Assembly (NCBI RefSeq): GCF_024199795.1
Contig: NZ_JANADK010000001.1
Coordinates: forward strand, 744,001 to 808,000
Length of the DNA: 64,000 nucleotides
Direction of reading: 5' to 3'
From: Bradyrhizobium sp. CCGB01
Lineage (GTDB): Bacteria > Pseudomonadota > Alphaproteobacteria > Rhizobiales > Xanthobacteraceae
Positions 11,747-21,123 of this stretch are shown here, in pieces (positions within the stretch are counted from its first letter, which is position 1; each line of letters begins with the position of its first letter). The position numbers and the translations under genes are program-made. Under the pieces are notes generated by a model. That model worked only from the letters and a program-made list of their open reading frames with translations, was not told the origin of the DNA and ran no database searches.

Positions 11747-12467
11747 AGCCGCCGGCATCAAGAAGGTCTTCGGCAAGCTCACCGCGCTCGACGGCGCCGC
11801 GCTCACCGTCGGCGAGAACGAGTTTCACGGCCTGATCGGCCCGAACGGCTCGGGCAAGAGCACGCTGATGAAGTGCATCGCCGGTGCCGAAGTGCCGACG
11901 CAGGGCAAGGTCTCCTTCGTCAACACCGACATCACCGCATTCACGCCGACCGAACGCGCCCGCGCCGGCATGAGCCTGAAATTCCAGATCACGTCAGTGC
12001 TGCCGTCGCTGACGCTCTACGACAACATCCTGCTCGCACTGCAGGCGCAGTCCTCGCTGTTCGACCTCGTCTTCTCGCGCACGCGCGGTGCGCTGCACGA
12101 CCAGGTCATGACCATGCTGACGCAGTTCCGCCTCGCCGATCGCGCCTTCGACGCGGCGGCCGCCCTGTCGCACGGCCAGCAGCAATGGCTGGAGATCGCG
12201 ATGGCGCTGGCGGGCAAGCCGAAGCTGCTGTTGCTGGACGAGCCGACCGGCGGCATGAGCCTGGAGGAACGCCGCGTCACCGGCGAATTGCTCCAGCCGA
12301 TCAAGAAACATTGCTCGCTCGTCATCGTCGAGCACGATCTCGATTTCATCCGCGACATCTGCGATCGCCTCACCGTGCTCGACCAGGGCAAGGTGCTGGC
12401 ATCGGGCACTGTGTCCGAGATCCAGGCCAATAAAGCCGTCCAGGAGATTTATCTGCGCCGTGCCTGA
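11736..12467 (+). CDS. ABC transporter ATP-binding protein, LivG/UrtD type
   Basis: A 243-residue cytoplasmic ATPase. The Walker A is GPNGSGKST near residue 35, the Q-loop follows in MSLKFQITSV, the signature is replaced by ALSHGQQQWLEIAMAL (SHGQQ, the LivG/UrtD form), and Walker B is LLLLDEPTGGM. The ATG at 11736 is chosen because it gives the usual LivG start and lies inside the end of the LivM gene; a longer in-frame start at 11676 is unlikely. It pairs with the next ATPase. Confidence 0.9.
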   Translation: MLLEAAGIKKVFGKLTALDGAALTVGENEFHGLIGPNGSGKSTLMKCIAGAEVPTQGKVSFVNTDITAFTPTERARAGMSLKFQITSVLPSLTLYDNILLALQAQSSLFDLVFSRTRGALHDQVMTMLTQFRLADRAFDAAAALSHGQQQWLEIAMALAGKPKLLLLDEPTGGMSLEERRVTGELLQPIKKHCSLVIVEHDLDFIRDICDRLTVLDQGKVLASGTVSEIQANKAVQEIYLRRA

Positions 12468-13155
12468 ATTTTTGGACATCAAGCATCTCGACGCCGGCTA
12501 CGGCCGCAGCCAGGTCCTGTTCGACGTCACCCTCGGCATTCCCTGGCGCGGCGGCGTCGCCGTGCTCGGCCGCAACGGCGCCGGCAAGACCACGCTGATG
12601 AAGACCATCGTCGGCGAATTGCCGGCGTGGAAGGGTGAGGTCGCCTTCGACGGCCGCGACATCAGCCGCCGCGCGACCCAGGAGCGCGTGCGCGCCGGCA
12701 TCGGCTACGTCCCGCAGGAGCATTCGGTGTTCGCGCGCCTGTCGGTGCGCGACAATCTCGCGGTCGGCTCGCTCGCGAGCAAGAAGGCCGACGCGGTCGA
12801 CCAGGTGCTGACCATCTTCCCGAAACTCGGTCAGCGTCTCGACCAGCCCGCCGGCACGCTCTCCGGCGGCGAGCGCAAGATGCTCGCGATCGGCCGCGCC
12901 ATGCTGGGCGATCCAAAGCTGTTGCTGCTGGATGAGCCGACCGAAGGGGTCTGGATCGGCGTGATCGAGGAGATCACCGAGCGCCTGATCGAGCTCGCTA
13001 AGACAATCGCGGTCATCATCGTCGAGCAGCATCTCGACCTCGCCCTGCGCGTCGCCGACTACGCCTACGTGCTGGACCGCGGAAGGGTTGCGTTGCAGGG
13101 GGAGGCGGGGGAGGTCAGGCGCAATCCGGAGCTGATGCGGTATCTGGCGCCGTAG
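12460..13155 (+). CDS. ABC transporter ATP-binding protein, LivF/UrtE type
   Basis: A 231-residue ATPase that starts at a GTG overlapping the previous gene by eight bases. It has Walker A GRNGAGKTT near residue 31, the signature TLSGGERKMLAIGRAM and Walker B LLLLDEPTEG. After the Walker B glutamate it reads GVWIGVIEEI, where most LivF/UrtE proteins have a GIQP- or GLAP-like turn. It is the last gene of the amide-transport operon; a palindromic repeat follows. Confidence 0.9.
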   Translation: MPEFLDIKHLDAGYGRSQVLFDVTLGIPWRGGVAVLGRNGAGKTTLMKTIVGELPAWKGEVAFDGRDISRRATQERVRAGIGYVPQEHSVFARLSVRDNLAVGSLASKKADAVDQVLTIFPKLGQRLDQPAGTLSGGERKMLAIGRAMLGDPKLLLLDEPTEGVWIGVIEEITERLIELAKTIAVIIVEQHLDLALRVADYAYVLDRGRVALQGEAGEVRRNPELMRYLAP

Positions 13156-13194
13156 GGGCTCGCTTCGAAGCGCAGCGCTCTCAGCTTAACTGCC

Positions 13195-13273
13195 GTAGCC
13201 CGCATGAGCGAAGCGACATGCGGGGAGCCTCTCGCGACATTCCCGGATGTCGCTTCGCTCATCCGGGCTACGA
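13195..13273. repeat. Palindromic repeat, GTAGCCCG...CGGGCTAC family
   Basis: Two inverted copies of a GTAGCCCGNATGAGCGAAGC unit face each other between two convergent genes. The same unit occurs at 16584-16668 and 44296-44375, and a relative at 15176-15265. It can form a long hairpin and may end both transcripts. Confidence 0.75.
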
Positions 13274-13281
13274 CGGCTCGC

Positions 13282-14853
13282 CTACTTCACCGCTCCAAAC
13301 CGGCTGTCGAACGAGTTCGACTGCACCACCGGCGCGGCTCCCATGATCTGCGTCGCTTCACTCGCACCATCGTTCACCGACGGCTTCAGCGCCGGGCGTG
13401 TCGCGGCGAGACGCGTATCGGGCTTCGCCGGCTCGACGGGCTTGGCGGCCACGGTCGCGGCCGGCTTCGGCGCATCCTTTGCCGCATCCTTGGACTTGTC
13501 GTGTCCGGGCACGAACCGCGTCACTGCGGCCTTCAGCCGGGACGCCGCGGTGGGCGGCGTCGTGGTCGTGGCGGCCGGGGCCACGGATGCGGTGGCCTGC
13601 GGCGGCGGAGGCGTGGTCGCCGTGGTGTCGGCGGTGCCCATGCCCATCTTGCGGCCGAGATTGGAGAAGAAGCCGCCGCTCGATTTTTCGGCAGGCTGAG
13701 CTGCGGCGACGCGGGTGTTGGCGGCGGGCGCGCTGACGGCGACGACCGGCTCCTGGCTCGCGGAAGCAGTGGCGGCCGCGTCGAGATTCGGCTTGGGCGG
13801 ATTGACGTGGCCGGGGATCGTGCCCGGCGCCTTCGCCATCGCCAGCATTTCCAGGGTCGAGCCTTCGGCATTCTCGGACAGGCCGGTCGAGCCCTCCGGA
13901 ATCTTGGAGGCGAAGATCTTGTTCATGCCGCCGTCGATGCCGGTGTTCATGCGCGCCATCGGCGTGCCCTTGGCGACAAGCTTGTTGTACTCGGCCTGGT
14001 CGCGCTGGTCCTTCTCGCGCACGGCGCTGGCGATATCCTCGGGGATCACATAGGCCGGGCACTTCGCCGAGGCATCGAACACCAGATCGCGCTTGGCGTC
14101 GGCCGGCTTCGCCGCGTCGAACACGTATTTGCGCTCGCAGAAATCGACCTTCGGCTCCTGCCGCGTCACCTCGAAATGATCATAGCCTTCCTTGATCATC
14201 TTCCAGAACGGCATGTTCGGATTGTTCCGGTGCTTGGCCATGTTCACCGGCGTCATCTTGAACGGATAGGCCTGGAGCTGGAACGCCTTCTGGCCGCCGA
14301 AGAAGGACTCGCGGCCGAGCGAATAGATCTCCGCGATCTGCTCGTCCGTCATCGCGTAGCAGCCGCGAGAGGAGCAATCGCCATGCACCATCAGCTGCGA
14401 GCCGGTACGGCCCAGCGCCTTGTCGAAGGCGTTCGGATAGCCCGTGTTGAACGAGAGATAATAGGCCGACTGCGGATTCATCTGGCCAGGATTGATCGAG
14501 TAGAATCCCTCCGGCGCCTGGCGGTCGCCTTCGCGCACCTTCGGTCCGAGATCGCCCGACCAGCGGCAGATCGGATAGGTCTTGAGCAGCGCGAACTGGC
14601 CGTTGCGGGTCTGCTTCCAGACCTCGAGCTCGGCCTCCTGCTTGAACAGGCGGACCAGGATCGGCGATTGCAGGTCCATGTTCTTCTCGACCATCGCGGA
14701 GAGAAGCTTTGCCGGCACCGGCTGGTTGGCCTTGGCGTTGGCCGCGAGCGAAACCTGGTCGGTGTCGCAACCGGCCAGCACAATGCTGGCGGCGAGCGCA
14801 ACCGAAGCCAAGAGCGCGCGAGCAAGCGAACGAGAAATCAAGATGGACCCCAC
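13282..14853 (-). CDS. L,D-transpeptidase (YkuD domain) lipoprotein
   Basis: A 523-residue cell-wall enzyme of the YafK-like L,D-transpeptidase group, which makes or cuts cross-links involving the third peptide residue or attaches proteins to peptidoglycan. A lipoprotein signal ends in the lipobox LAGC (C29). The catalytic motif HGDCSSRGCYAMT gives H157 and nucleophile C165. The C-terminal 200 residues are Ala/Pro/Thr-rich and probably flexible. The start is a GTG at 14851-14853. It is convergent with the ABC operon. Confidence 0.88.
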   Translation of the reverse strand: MGSILISRSLARALLASVALAASIVLAGCDTDQVSLAANAKANQPVPAKLLSAMVEKNMDLQSPILVRLFKQEAELEVWKQTRNGQFALLKTYPICRWSGDLGPKVREGDRQAPEGFYSINPGQMNPQSAYYLSFNTGYPNAFDKALGRTGSQLMVHGDCSSRGCYAMTDEQIAEIYSLGRESFFGGQKAFQLQAYPFKMTPVNMAKHRNNPNMPFWKMIKEGYDHFEVTRQEPKVDFCERKYVFDAAKPADAKRDLVFDASAKCPAYVIPEDIASAVREKDQRDQAEYNKLVAKGTPMARMNTGIDGGMNKIFASKIPEGSTGLSENAEGSTLEMLAMAKAPGTIPGHVNPPKPNLDAAATASASQEPVVAVSAPAANTRVAAAQPAEKSSGGFFSNLGRKMGMGTADTTATTPPPPQATASVAPAATTTTPPTAASRLKAAVTRFVPGHDKSKDAAKDAPKPAATVAAKPVEPAKPDTRLAATRPALKPSVNDGASEATQIMGAAPVVQSNSFDSRFGAVK

Positions 14854-15283
14854 ACCGTGCCGGGCAGAGAGCGCGAACCCCAGTTCTTTAGAGCATGATT
14901 CGACCGGAGATCCGGACCCGCCGTGACGGGCTTTTTCAAACCACGCTCCAGCGCTTATGCCCTGAAGCCATTGATTAAAATTCTAACCTCTGGGTCAGGT
15001 GGTCGCAACCCGAGCGGGGATCACGAGCCCGTTGGCCCAGCGGCATGGTCAACGAAGACTAAATGGACGCGACTTTGGGCCTTACTTGGGCCTTCCGGCC
15101 CAAACGGAACAGAGATCGCCGATTTGGGCAAAAAAAGGGTTAACGGGGGGTTACCGGAGGAGCCTGGGAAGTCTCGTAGGGTGGGCAAAGGCGCGAAGCG
15201 CCGTGCCCACCAGCGAAGTAGTACGGTCGGGAATGGTGGGCACGCTTCGCTTTGCCCACCCTACGGCACCTGAAATGCCCGAA
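14854..15283. repeat. Gene-free spacer with a palindromic repeat at 15176-15265
   Basis: No plausible gene fills these 430 bases. The right part holds inverted copies of GTAGGGTGGGCAAAG around a short centre, a relative of the GTAGCCCG family. The left part should hold the promoter of the L,D-transpeptidase gene; no motif stands out. Confidence 0.6.
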
Positions 15284-16246
15284 TCAGCCCAGTTTCCGGC
15301 CGATATCGAGGAATTTCTGCCGGCGCTGCTTGCGGATGGCGTCGCCGTCCAGGCCGCGTAGCTCGTCAAAGGCCTTGGCGATAGCATCGCCGGTGGTGGC
15401 GATCATGGCGGCGGGGTCGCGGTGGGCGCCGCCGACCGGCTCCTTCAGGATGCTGTCGATCACCCCGAAGCGCAGCATGTCCTGGGCGGTGATCTTCATG
15501 TTGTTGGCGGCTTCCTGCGCCTTGGAGCCGTCGCGCCAGAGGATGGAGGAGGCGGCTTCCGGCGAGATCACGCTGTAGATCGCGTGCTCCAGCATCAAGA
15601 CCTTGTTGGCGGTGGTGATGGCGATGGCGCCTCCCGACATGCCCTCGCCGGTGATGATGGCGACGTTGGGCACGGTCAGCGCCATGCAGGCATCGGTCGA
15701 GCGCGCGATCGCCTCGGCCTGGCCGCGCTCTTCGGCGCCGATGCCGGGATAGGCGCCGGCGGAATCGGCGAGCGACAGCACGGGCAGGCCGAACCGCTCG
15801 GCCATCTCCATCAGCCGCACGCATTTGCGATAGCCTTCGGGCCGCGCCATGCCGAAATTATGCCGGATGCGGCTCTCGGTGGAATCACCCTTTTCCTGGC
15901 CCATGACGCAGATCGGCTCGCCGCGGAAGCGGCCGAAGCCGGCGACCAGCGCCTCGTCCTCGCCGAACTTGCGGTCGCCGGCGAGCGGGGTGAATTCGGT
16001 GATCAGGCCCTTGATGAAGTCGTTGAAATGCGGCCGCTGCGGATGCCGCGCGACCAGCGTCTTCTGCCACGGCGTCAGGTTCAGATAGAGGTCGGCCAGC
16101 GCCTGCGCCGCCTTGTCCTCGATCCGCCCGATCTCATCAGCGATGTCGGTGCCGTTGGCCGCAAGCGTCCGCAGCTCGTCGACCTTGGAGTCGAGCTCGG
16201 CGACGGGCTTTTCGAAGTCGAGATAGCTGCGCATCTGATCTGGCAT
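15284..16246 (-). CDS. accA: Acetyl-CoA carboxylase carboxyltransferase subunit alpha
   Basis: A 320-residue subunit that, with AccD, transfers the carboxyl group from biotin to acetyl-CoA to make malonyl-CoA, the first step of fatty acid synthesis. The start ATG at 16246 gives the standard N-terminus MRSYLDFEKPVAELDSKV (after MPDQ). The crotonase-fold segments SLADSAGAYPGIGAEERGQA and GEGMSGGAIAITTANKVLML are typical. A longer frame upstream to 16354 lacks family support. Length is normal. Confidence 0.96.
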   Translation of the reverse strand: MPDQMRSYLDFEKPVAELDSKVDELRTLAANGTDIADEIGRIEDKAAQALADLYLNLTPWQKTLVARHPQRPHFNDFIKGLITEFTPLAGDRKFGEDEALVAGFGRFRGEPICVMGQEKGDSTESRIRHNFGMARPEGYRKCVRLMEMAERFGLPVLSLADSAGAYPGIGAEERGQAEAIARSTDACMALTVPNVAIITGEGMSGGAIAITTANKVLMLEHAIYSVISPEAASSILWRDGSKAQEAANNMKITAQDMLRFGVIDSILKEPVGGAHRDPAAMIATTGDAIAKAFDELRGLDGDAIRKQRRQKFLDIGRKLG

Positions 16247-16422
16247 CAACTCAGTATAGGGAGGACGGGACGGGGCGTCGAAGCGGATTTGAGCTCGAGG
16301 AAAGAAGTGTAGCTTCTTCAATGAGTTGGCCTGTGCGCTCCCGAGAGCGGCCAAATCGATCGTGAGGCCACGGCTCTTTCTGCGGAGATGTGGCCGAAGT
16401 CAAGGCGGTTTCGTTCTCCATT

Positions 16423-16668
16423 GTCGTCCCCGCGAACGCGGGGACCCATAACCACAGGGAGAAGTTTGGCGAGGACCGGCAGTGAAGTGGTCTTCCCGCG
16501 GTACTAACACCGCCCGTCACAGAGAGATCACGCGGTATGGGTCCCTGCTTTCACAGGGACGACAGTCATTTCTCCGCCAGCTTGTAGCCCGGATGAGCGA
16601 AGCGATATCCGGGGCTAGGTCGAGCCTCGGGCACCATCCCGGATGTCGCTTCGCTCATCCGGGCTACG
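16423..16668. repeat. Two palindromic repeats between accA and xerD
   Basis: The 429-base gap has a pair of GTCGTCCC...GGGACGAC hairpins facing each other (about 16423-16565) followed by a GTAGCCCGGATGAGCG inverted pair (16584-16668). Both families recur elsewhere in the window. No gene is seen in the gap. Confidence 0.75.
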
Positions 16669-16675
16669 GGAGCAA

Positions 16676-17635
16676 CTATGTCTCCGCCAGCGGGTGCAGG
16701 TCGCGCACCAGGCTCTTCAGGCGCTCCTCGACCACATGGGTGTAGATCTGCGTCGTCGAGATATCGGTGTGGCCGAGCAGGGTCTGCACGATACGCAAGT
16801 CGGCGCCGTTGTGCAGGAGGTGGCTGGCAAAGGCGTGCCGCAGCACGTGCGGGGAGACCAGCCGGGCCTGCAGCCCCGAGGCGACCGCGAGCTCCTTGAG
16901 GTCGCGGGCAAAATGCTGCCGCGTCAGATGCCCGCTCTCGCCGGACGACGGGAATAGCCATTTCGAAGCGGCGAGGCTGTCCTTTTTCTTCTCCGTCTTC
17001 GCCGCTTCCGTGGCCGCGAGATAATCGGCCATCGCCTGCCGTGAGGCCTCGTTGAGCGGCACCAGGCGTTCCTTGTTGCCCTTGCCGCGCACCACGATCA
17101 TGCGGGCATCGCGTTTGGCCGCCGAGCGCGGCAGCGCCACCAGCTCGGAGACGCGCAGCCCGGTGGCGTAGAGCACCTCGAGCAGGCAATAGAGTCGCAA
17201 GGCGCGCAGCCGCCTCGACGGCGAGGCATCCTCCGCCTCGCTCAATTCTTTGGCGCGGCGGAGCATGCGGTCGACATCCGCGATCGTCAGCACCTTCGGC
17301 AAGCCGCGGCCGCGCTTGGGGCCGGACAGGATCGCGGCGGGATCCTCGGTGCGGATGCGCTCGTTCAGGAGGAAGCGGTAGAGATGCCGCATCGCCGACA
17401 GCCGCCGCGCGACGCTGGTGGATTTGAAGCCGCGCGTGTCGAGATCGGCGAGGTAGTCGCGTAACGTCTGCGTTTCCGCGTCCGCAAAAGTATGGCCGAC
17501 GCGGCCCAAAAATTCCGAGAAATCGGTGAGGTCGCGGCGGTAGGCGTCGAGCGTATTGGCGCCGGCGCCCTGTTCCGCCGCGAGCATGTCGAGGAACAGG
17601 CCGGTGAGCTTGGCATCTGAGGGCTGTATGCGCAT
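16676..17635 (-). CDS. xerD: Tyrosine recombinase XerD
   Basis: A 319-residue site-specific recombinase that resolves chromosome dimers at dif together with XerC. All catalytic residues can be placed: R161, K185, H263, R266, H289 and nucleophile Y298, with the motifs HVLRHAFASHLL and LGHTDISTTQIYTHV. The N-terminal SAM-like DNA-binding domain covers residues 1-105. It is next to a conserved small membrane-protein gene on the same strand, and the divergent aroK; nothing suggests a mobile-element integrase. Confidence 0.94.
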   Translation of the reverse strand: MRIQPSDAKLTGLFLDMLAAEQGAGANTLDAYRRDLTDFSEFLGRVGHTFADAETQTLRDYLADLDTRGFKSTSVARRLSAMRHLYRFLLNERIRTEDPAAILSGPKRGRGLPKVLTIADVDRMLRRAKELSEAEDASPSRRLRALRLYCLLEVLYATGLRVSELVALPRSAAKRDARMIVVRGKGNKERLVPLNEASRQAMADYLAATEAAKTEKKKDSLAASKWLFPSSGESGHLTRQHFARDLKELAVASGLQARLVSPHVLRHAFASHLLHNGADLRIVQTLLGHTDISTTQIYTHVVEERLKSLVRDLHPLAET

Positions 17636-17652
17636 GCCCTGGAAGCTAGCTC

Positions 17653-17799
17653 CTATTTCTTGAGAAATTTATCCGGCGGGATCGTCACCGTCATTTCTCG
17701 CGACTTCGGGCTCACGAAGTTCGCCAGCGCGAAGACCACGCCATAGACGATGCCGGCGATCACGGCGACAACCGTCAGGAAGCGGAACAGGCTGGGCAT
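17653..17799 (-). CDS. Small single-span membrane protein
   Basis: A 48-residue protein, basic and hydrophobic, with one membrane helix (about residues 5-28) followed by NFVSPKSREMTVTIPPDKFL. The ATG at 17799 is the natural start; the longer frame upstream is out of character because it overlaps the aroK leader. It lies 17 bases upstream of xerD on the same strand and could be co-transcribed. I recall similar short proteins next to aroK/xerD in related bacteria, but have no function to offer. Confidence 0.75.
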   Translation of the reverse strand: MPSLFRFLTVVAVIAGIVYGVVFALANFVSPKSREMTVTIPPDKFLKK

Positions 17800-17956
17800 C
17801 GGCAAGATCTCGGAGAGGGTCCAGACGGGCAAATTAACCAATGAAATCATCCAACATGTTCGCCGTTTCGTGGCAAGAGTCCTCTGGCGAGGCCCCCTGC
17901 GGGGTCGTATAGGTGGCGAAAGCATGCCGCCTTTGGCGGCGGATCGAGCGAGACCC

Positions 17957-18580
17957 ATGTCCGACGCCGTGTTGCCGATTCCCGGTTCGCCTGAGGCCGA
18001 CATCCTGTCGGCGCTCGGGGCGCGCTCGATCGTGCTCGTCGGCATGATGGGGGTGGGCAAATCCACCATCGGCCGCCGCATGGCCGCCCGGCTCAAGCTG
18101 CCATTCGTGGACGCCGACACCGAGATCGAGGCGGCGGCCACCATGACCATACCGGAGATTTTCGAGCGTCACGGCGAGCCGCATTTCCGCGACGGCGAGG
18201 CGCGGGTGATCGCGCGTCTCCTGGACGGCGGCCCGATCGTGCTTGCGACCGGCGGCGGCGCCTTCATGCGCGAGGAGACGCGGACCCGCATCGCGGCGAA
18301 GGCGGTCTCGATCTGGCTCAAGGCGGACCACGACGTCATCATGCGCCGCGTCCGCCGCCGTGCCGACCGCCCGCTGCTCCAGACCGCCGATCCCGAAGGA
18401 ACCGTGACGCGCCTGCTCACCGAGCGCGAGCCGGTCTACAGCCATGCCGACCTCACCATCGCCTCGCGTGACGTGCCGCACGACAAGATCGTCGAGGAAT
18501 GCATCGAGACGCTGCGCGCCCATCTCTGCGGCGAACAGGCCGTCCAACCACCTGCCGACGTTGCGAGTGCCGTACGATGA
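17957..18580 (+). CDS. aroK: Shikimate kinase
   Basis: A 207-residue kinase that phosphorylates shikimate at O3 in aromatic amino acid synthesis. The P-loop GMMGVGKS is at residues 29-36, followed by the shikimate-binding DADTEIE segment, the GGGAFM segment and the lid RRRADRPLL. The ATG at 17957 is chosen because it keeps a short N-terminal lead before the P-loop; an in-frame start at 17750 would overlap the small membrane-protein gene. Its stop overlaps the aroB start (ATGA), so the two are translationally coupled. Confidence 0.93.
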   Translation: MSDAVLPIPGSPEADILSALGARSIVLVGMMGVGKSTIGRRMAARLKLPFVDADTEIEAAATMTIPEIFERHGEPHFRDGEARVIARLLDGGPIVLATGGGAFMREETRTRIAAKAVSIWLKADHDVIMRRVRRRADRPLLQTADPEGTVTRLLTEREPVYSHADLTIASRDVPHDKIVEECIETLRAHLCGEQAVQPPADVASAVR

Positions 18581-19725
18581 CTGCGCCCCTGAAACATTCC
18601 GATCCCCTCAATGTCGACGTCGCGCTCGGCGATCGCGCCTATGACATCGTCATCGGCCGCGGCGTGCTGGCTTCGCTCGGCGCGCGGGTCGCGGCTTTAC
18701 GTCCCGGCGTGCGCACGGCCATCGTCACCGACCGCACCGTCGCGAAACACTGGCTCGAGCCGACTGAAGCATCGCTCGCGGCGAGCGGCATTCCGACCTC
18801 GCGCATCGTGGTCGAGGAAGGCGAGATCTCCAAAACCTATGCCGGCCTGGAAAAGGTCAGCGAAGCCCTGATCGCCGCGAAGATCGAGCGTAATGATCTG
18901 GTCATCGCGCTTGGCGGCGGCGTCGTCGGCGATCTCGCCGGTTTTGCGGCGGCGATCCTGCGCCGCGGCGTCGATTTCGTGCAGGTGCCGACCTCGCTGC
19001 TGGCGCAGGTCGATTCCAGCGTCGGCGGCAAGACCGGCATCAACTCGCCGCAGGGCAAGAACCTGCTCGGCGCCTTCCACCAGCCGCTGCTCGTCATCGC
19101 CGACACCGCCGTGCTCGACACGCTGTCGCCGCGGCAATTCCGCGCCGGCTACGCCGAGGTCGCCAAATACGGCGTGCTCGGCGACGAGGCTTTCTTCACC
19201 TGGCTGGAGAAGAACCATTCAGACATCTTCAAGGGTGGCTCCGCCCGCGAGCATGCGATCGCGACCTCCTGCCGCGCCAAGGCCGGAATCGTCTCACGCG
19301 ACGAGCGTGAGACCGGCGAGCGCGCGTTGCTCAATCTCGGCCACACCTTCGGTCACGCGCTGGAAGCGGCGACCGGCTTCTCCGATCGCCTGTTCCACGG
19401 CGAGGGCGTTGCGATCGGCATGACCCTGGCCGCGCAGTTCTCGGCCAGGCTCGGCATGATCGGCGAGGCCGATGCGGCGCGCGTCGAGCGGCACCTGATC
19501 GAGGCGGGCTTGCCCACCCGCTTGCAGGACATCGCGGGTTTTGCCCAGGAAGGGCTTGCCGATGCCGACGCGCTGATGGCGCTGATGGCGCAGGACAAGA
19601 AGGTCGTGCGCGGCAAGCTGACCTTCATCCTGCTGGAGGCAGTCGGGCGCGCCGTCATCGCAAAGGATGTCGAGCCGGCGCCGGTGCGCGATTTCCTGAA
19701 GGACAAGCTCGCGCAGAAAGCGTGA
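18577..19725 (+). CDS. aroB: 3-Dehydroquinate synthase
   Basis: A 382-residue NAD- and zinc-dependent enzyme that converts DAHP to 3-dehydroquinate, the second step of the shikimate pathway. Visible family segments are GGGVVGDLAGFAAAILRRG, VPTSLLAQVDSSVGGKTGIN and the zinc-site region NLGHTFGHALE with HGEGVAIGM. The ATG at 18577 overlaps the aroK stop by four bases. Confidence 0.96.
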   Translation: MTAPLKHSDPLNVDVALGDRAYDIVIGRGVLASLGARVAALRPGVRTAIVTDRTVAKHWLEPTEASLAASGIPTSRIVVEEGEISKTYAGLEKVSEALIAAKIERNDLVIALGGGVVGDLAGFAAAILRRGVDFVQVPTSLLAQVDSSVGGKTGINSPQGKNLLGAFHQPLLVIADTAVLDTLSPRQFRAGYAEVAKYGVLGDEAFFTWLEKNHSDIFKGGSAREHAIATSCRAKAGIVSRDERETGERALLNLGHTFGHALEAATGFSDRLFHGEGVAIGMTLAAQFSARLGMIGEADAARVERHLIEAGLPTRLQDIAGFAQEGLADADALMALMAQDKKVVRGKLTFILLEAVGRAVIAKDVEPAPVRDFLKDKLAQKA

Positions 19726-19747
19726 TGCGCGGCTGAAAGGCGCGAAA

Positions 19748-19812
19748 GCGTTTTCAAGCGCAGTGGGTACCGGTTCGCGTCAGGAAAACGCGTCAGAACG
19801 AGAAACCAGAGT
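19748..19812. repeat. Short palindrome GCGTTTTC...GAAAACGC
   Basis: The 92-base gap between aroB and the next gene contains GCGTTTTC (19748-19755) and GAAAACGC (19784-19791), followed by ACGCGTCAGAAC, which is also found near 8510. It resembles a dispersed Bradyrhizobium-type repeat. Confidence 0.5.
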
Positions 19813-19817
19813 GGTGC

Positions 19818-21122
19818 ATGGACTGGCTCGGCTTCACCATCGTCATTATCTGTCTGCTCGTCTCGGGCTTCTTCGCCGCGAGCGAGACCGCGCTGACCGG
19901 CGCCTCGCGCGCCAGCATGCTGCGGCTGTCCAAGCAGGGTAACCACGACGCCGATGTGGTCTCGCAGCTGCTCGACATGCGCGAGCGCCTGATCGGCGCG
20001 CTGCTGCTCGGCAACAACATCGCCAATATCAGCGCATCCGCGCTCGCAACCTCCATCTTCACGGCCTGGTTCGGCGATGTCGGCGTGCTCTACGCCACTG
20101 GCGTGATGACGGCACTGGTCGTGATCTTCGCGGAGGTGCTGCCGAAGACCATCGCCATCAATGCGCCCGACCGCATGGCGCTGGCCGTCGCCCGCCCGAT
20201 GCGGCTGACGATGTATGTGCTGGGGCCGCTGCTGCGGATCGTGGAAGTCATCGTCCGTCTGTTGATGCGCCTGTTCGGCCTTGCCGGCGAGCACCAGGCA
20301 ATCCTGTCGCCGACCGAGCGCCTGCGCGGCGCGGTCGACCTGTTGCACCACGAGGGCAAGTTCGAGAAGCAAGACCGCGACATGCTCGGCGGTCTCCTGG
20401 ACCTGCGCGAGCTTCAGGTCTCCGACGTCATGATCCATCGCACCGAGATGATGATGATCAACGCCGACCTGCCGCCGGAAGAGCTGGTGCGCGAGGTGCT
20501 GGCGACCGAATACACCCGCATTCCGCTGTGGCGCGAGAAGCCGGAGAACATCATCGGCGTGCTCCACGCCAAGGATCTGCTGCGCGCGATCCGCGCCTCC
20601 GACGGCGACACCTCGCGCATCGACGTCTCCACCATCGCGCTGCCGCCCTGGTTCGTGCCGGAGATGCGGCCCGTGTCCGAGCAGCTCAAGGCGTTCCGCC
20701 GCCGCAAGACCCATTTCGCGCTCGTCGTCGACGAATACGGCGAAGTCGAAGGCCTTGTGACGCTGGAAGACATTCTGGAGGAGATCGTCGGCGACATCTC
20801 CGACGAGCACGACGTCGTGGTCGCGGGCGTGCGGGCCCAGCCGGACGGCTCGGTGGTGGTCGACGGCTCGGTGCCGATCCGCGACCTCAACCGGGCCATG
20901 GACTGGCACCTGCCCGATGAGGAGGCAACGACGGTCGCCGGCCTCGTCATTCACGAGGCGCGCTCGATCCCCGACCGCGGCCAGAGTTTCACGTTCCACG
21001 GCTTCCGCTTCCGCGTCCTCCGCCGCGAGCGCAACCGCATCACCGCGCTCCGTATTTCACCGGTGCCGCGCGAGGCGGAAATGGAAGAGGCCAAGCCAAG
21101 GCGGGCCGGGACGTCGTTTTAG
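19818..21122 (+). CDS. CorC/HlyC-type membrane protein (DUF21-CBS-transporter-associated domain)
   Basis: A 434-residue inner-membrane protein of the CNNM/CorB group linked to magnesium or cobalt efflux, often labelled hemolysin-like. It has an N-terminal DUF21 domain with four hydrophobic segments (residues 1-150, SGFFAASETALTGASRA), a CBS-domain pair (about 200-330, with VMIHRTEMMMI and VDEYGEVEGLVTLED) and a CorC/HlyC C-terminal domain. It could belong to the aroKB transcript, separated by a repeat. Confidence 0.88.
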   Translation: MDWLGFTIVIICLLVSGFFAASETALTGASRASMLRLSKQGNHDADVVSQLLDMRERLIGALLLGNNIANISASALATSIFTAWFGDVGVLYATGVMTALVVIFAEVLPKTIAINAPDRMALAVARPMRLTMYVLGPLLRIVEVIVRLLMRLFGLAGEHQAILSPTERLRGAVDLLHHEGKFEKQDRDMLGGLLDLRELQVSDVMIHRTEMMMINADLPPEELVREVLATEYTRIPLWREKPENIIGVLHAKDLLRAIRASDGDTSRIDVSTIALPPWFVPEMRPVSEQLKAFRRRKTHFALVVDEYGEVEGLVTLEDILEEIVGDISDEHDVVVAGVRAQPDGSVVVDGSVPIRDLNRAMDWHLPDEEATTVAGLVIHEARSIPDRGQSFTFHGFRFRVLRRERNRITALRISPVPREAEMEEAKPRRAGTSF

Positions 21123-21123
21123 A

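Noticed and set aside
13358..14062. A 234-residue frame within the L,D-transpeptidase gene
   Set aside because: It is in another frame of a clear gene and is rich in Arg/Gly/His with no domain.
16676..17635. Phage or island integrase
   Set aside because: Length, residues and neighbours fit the housekeeping XerD; no attachment site, tRNA or mobile genes are near.
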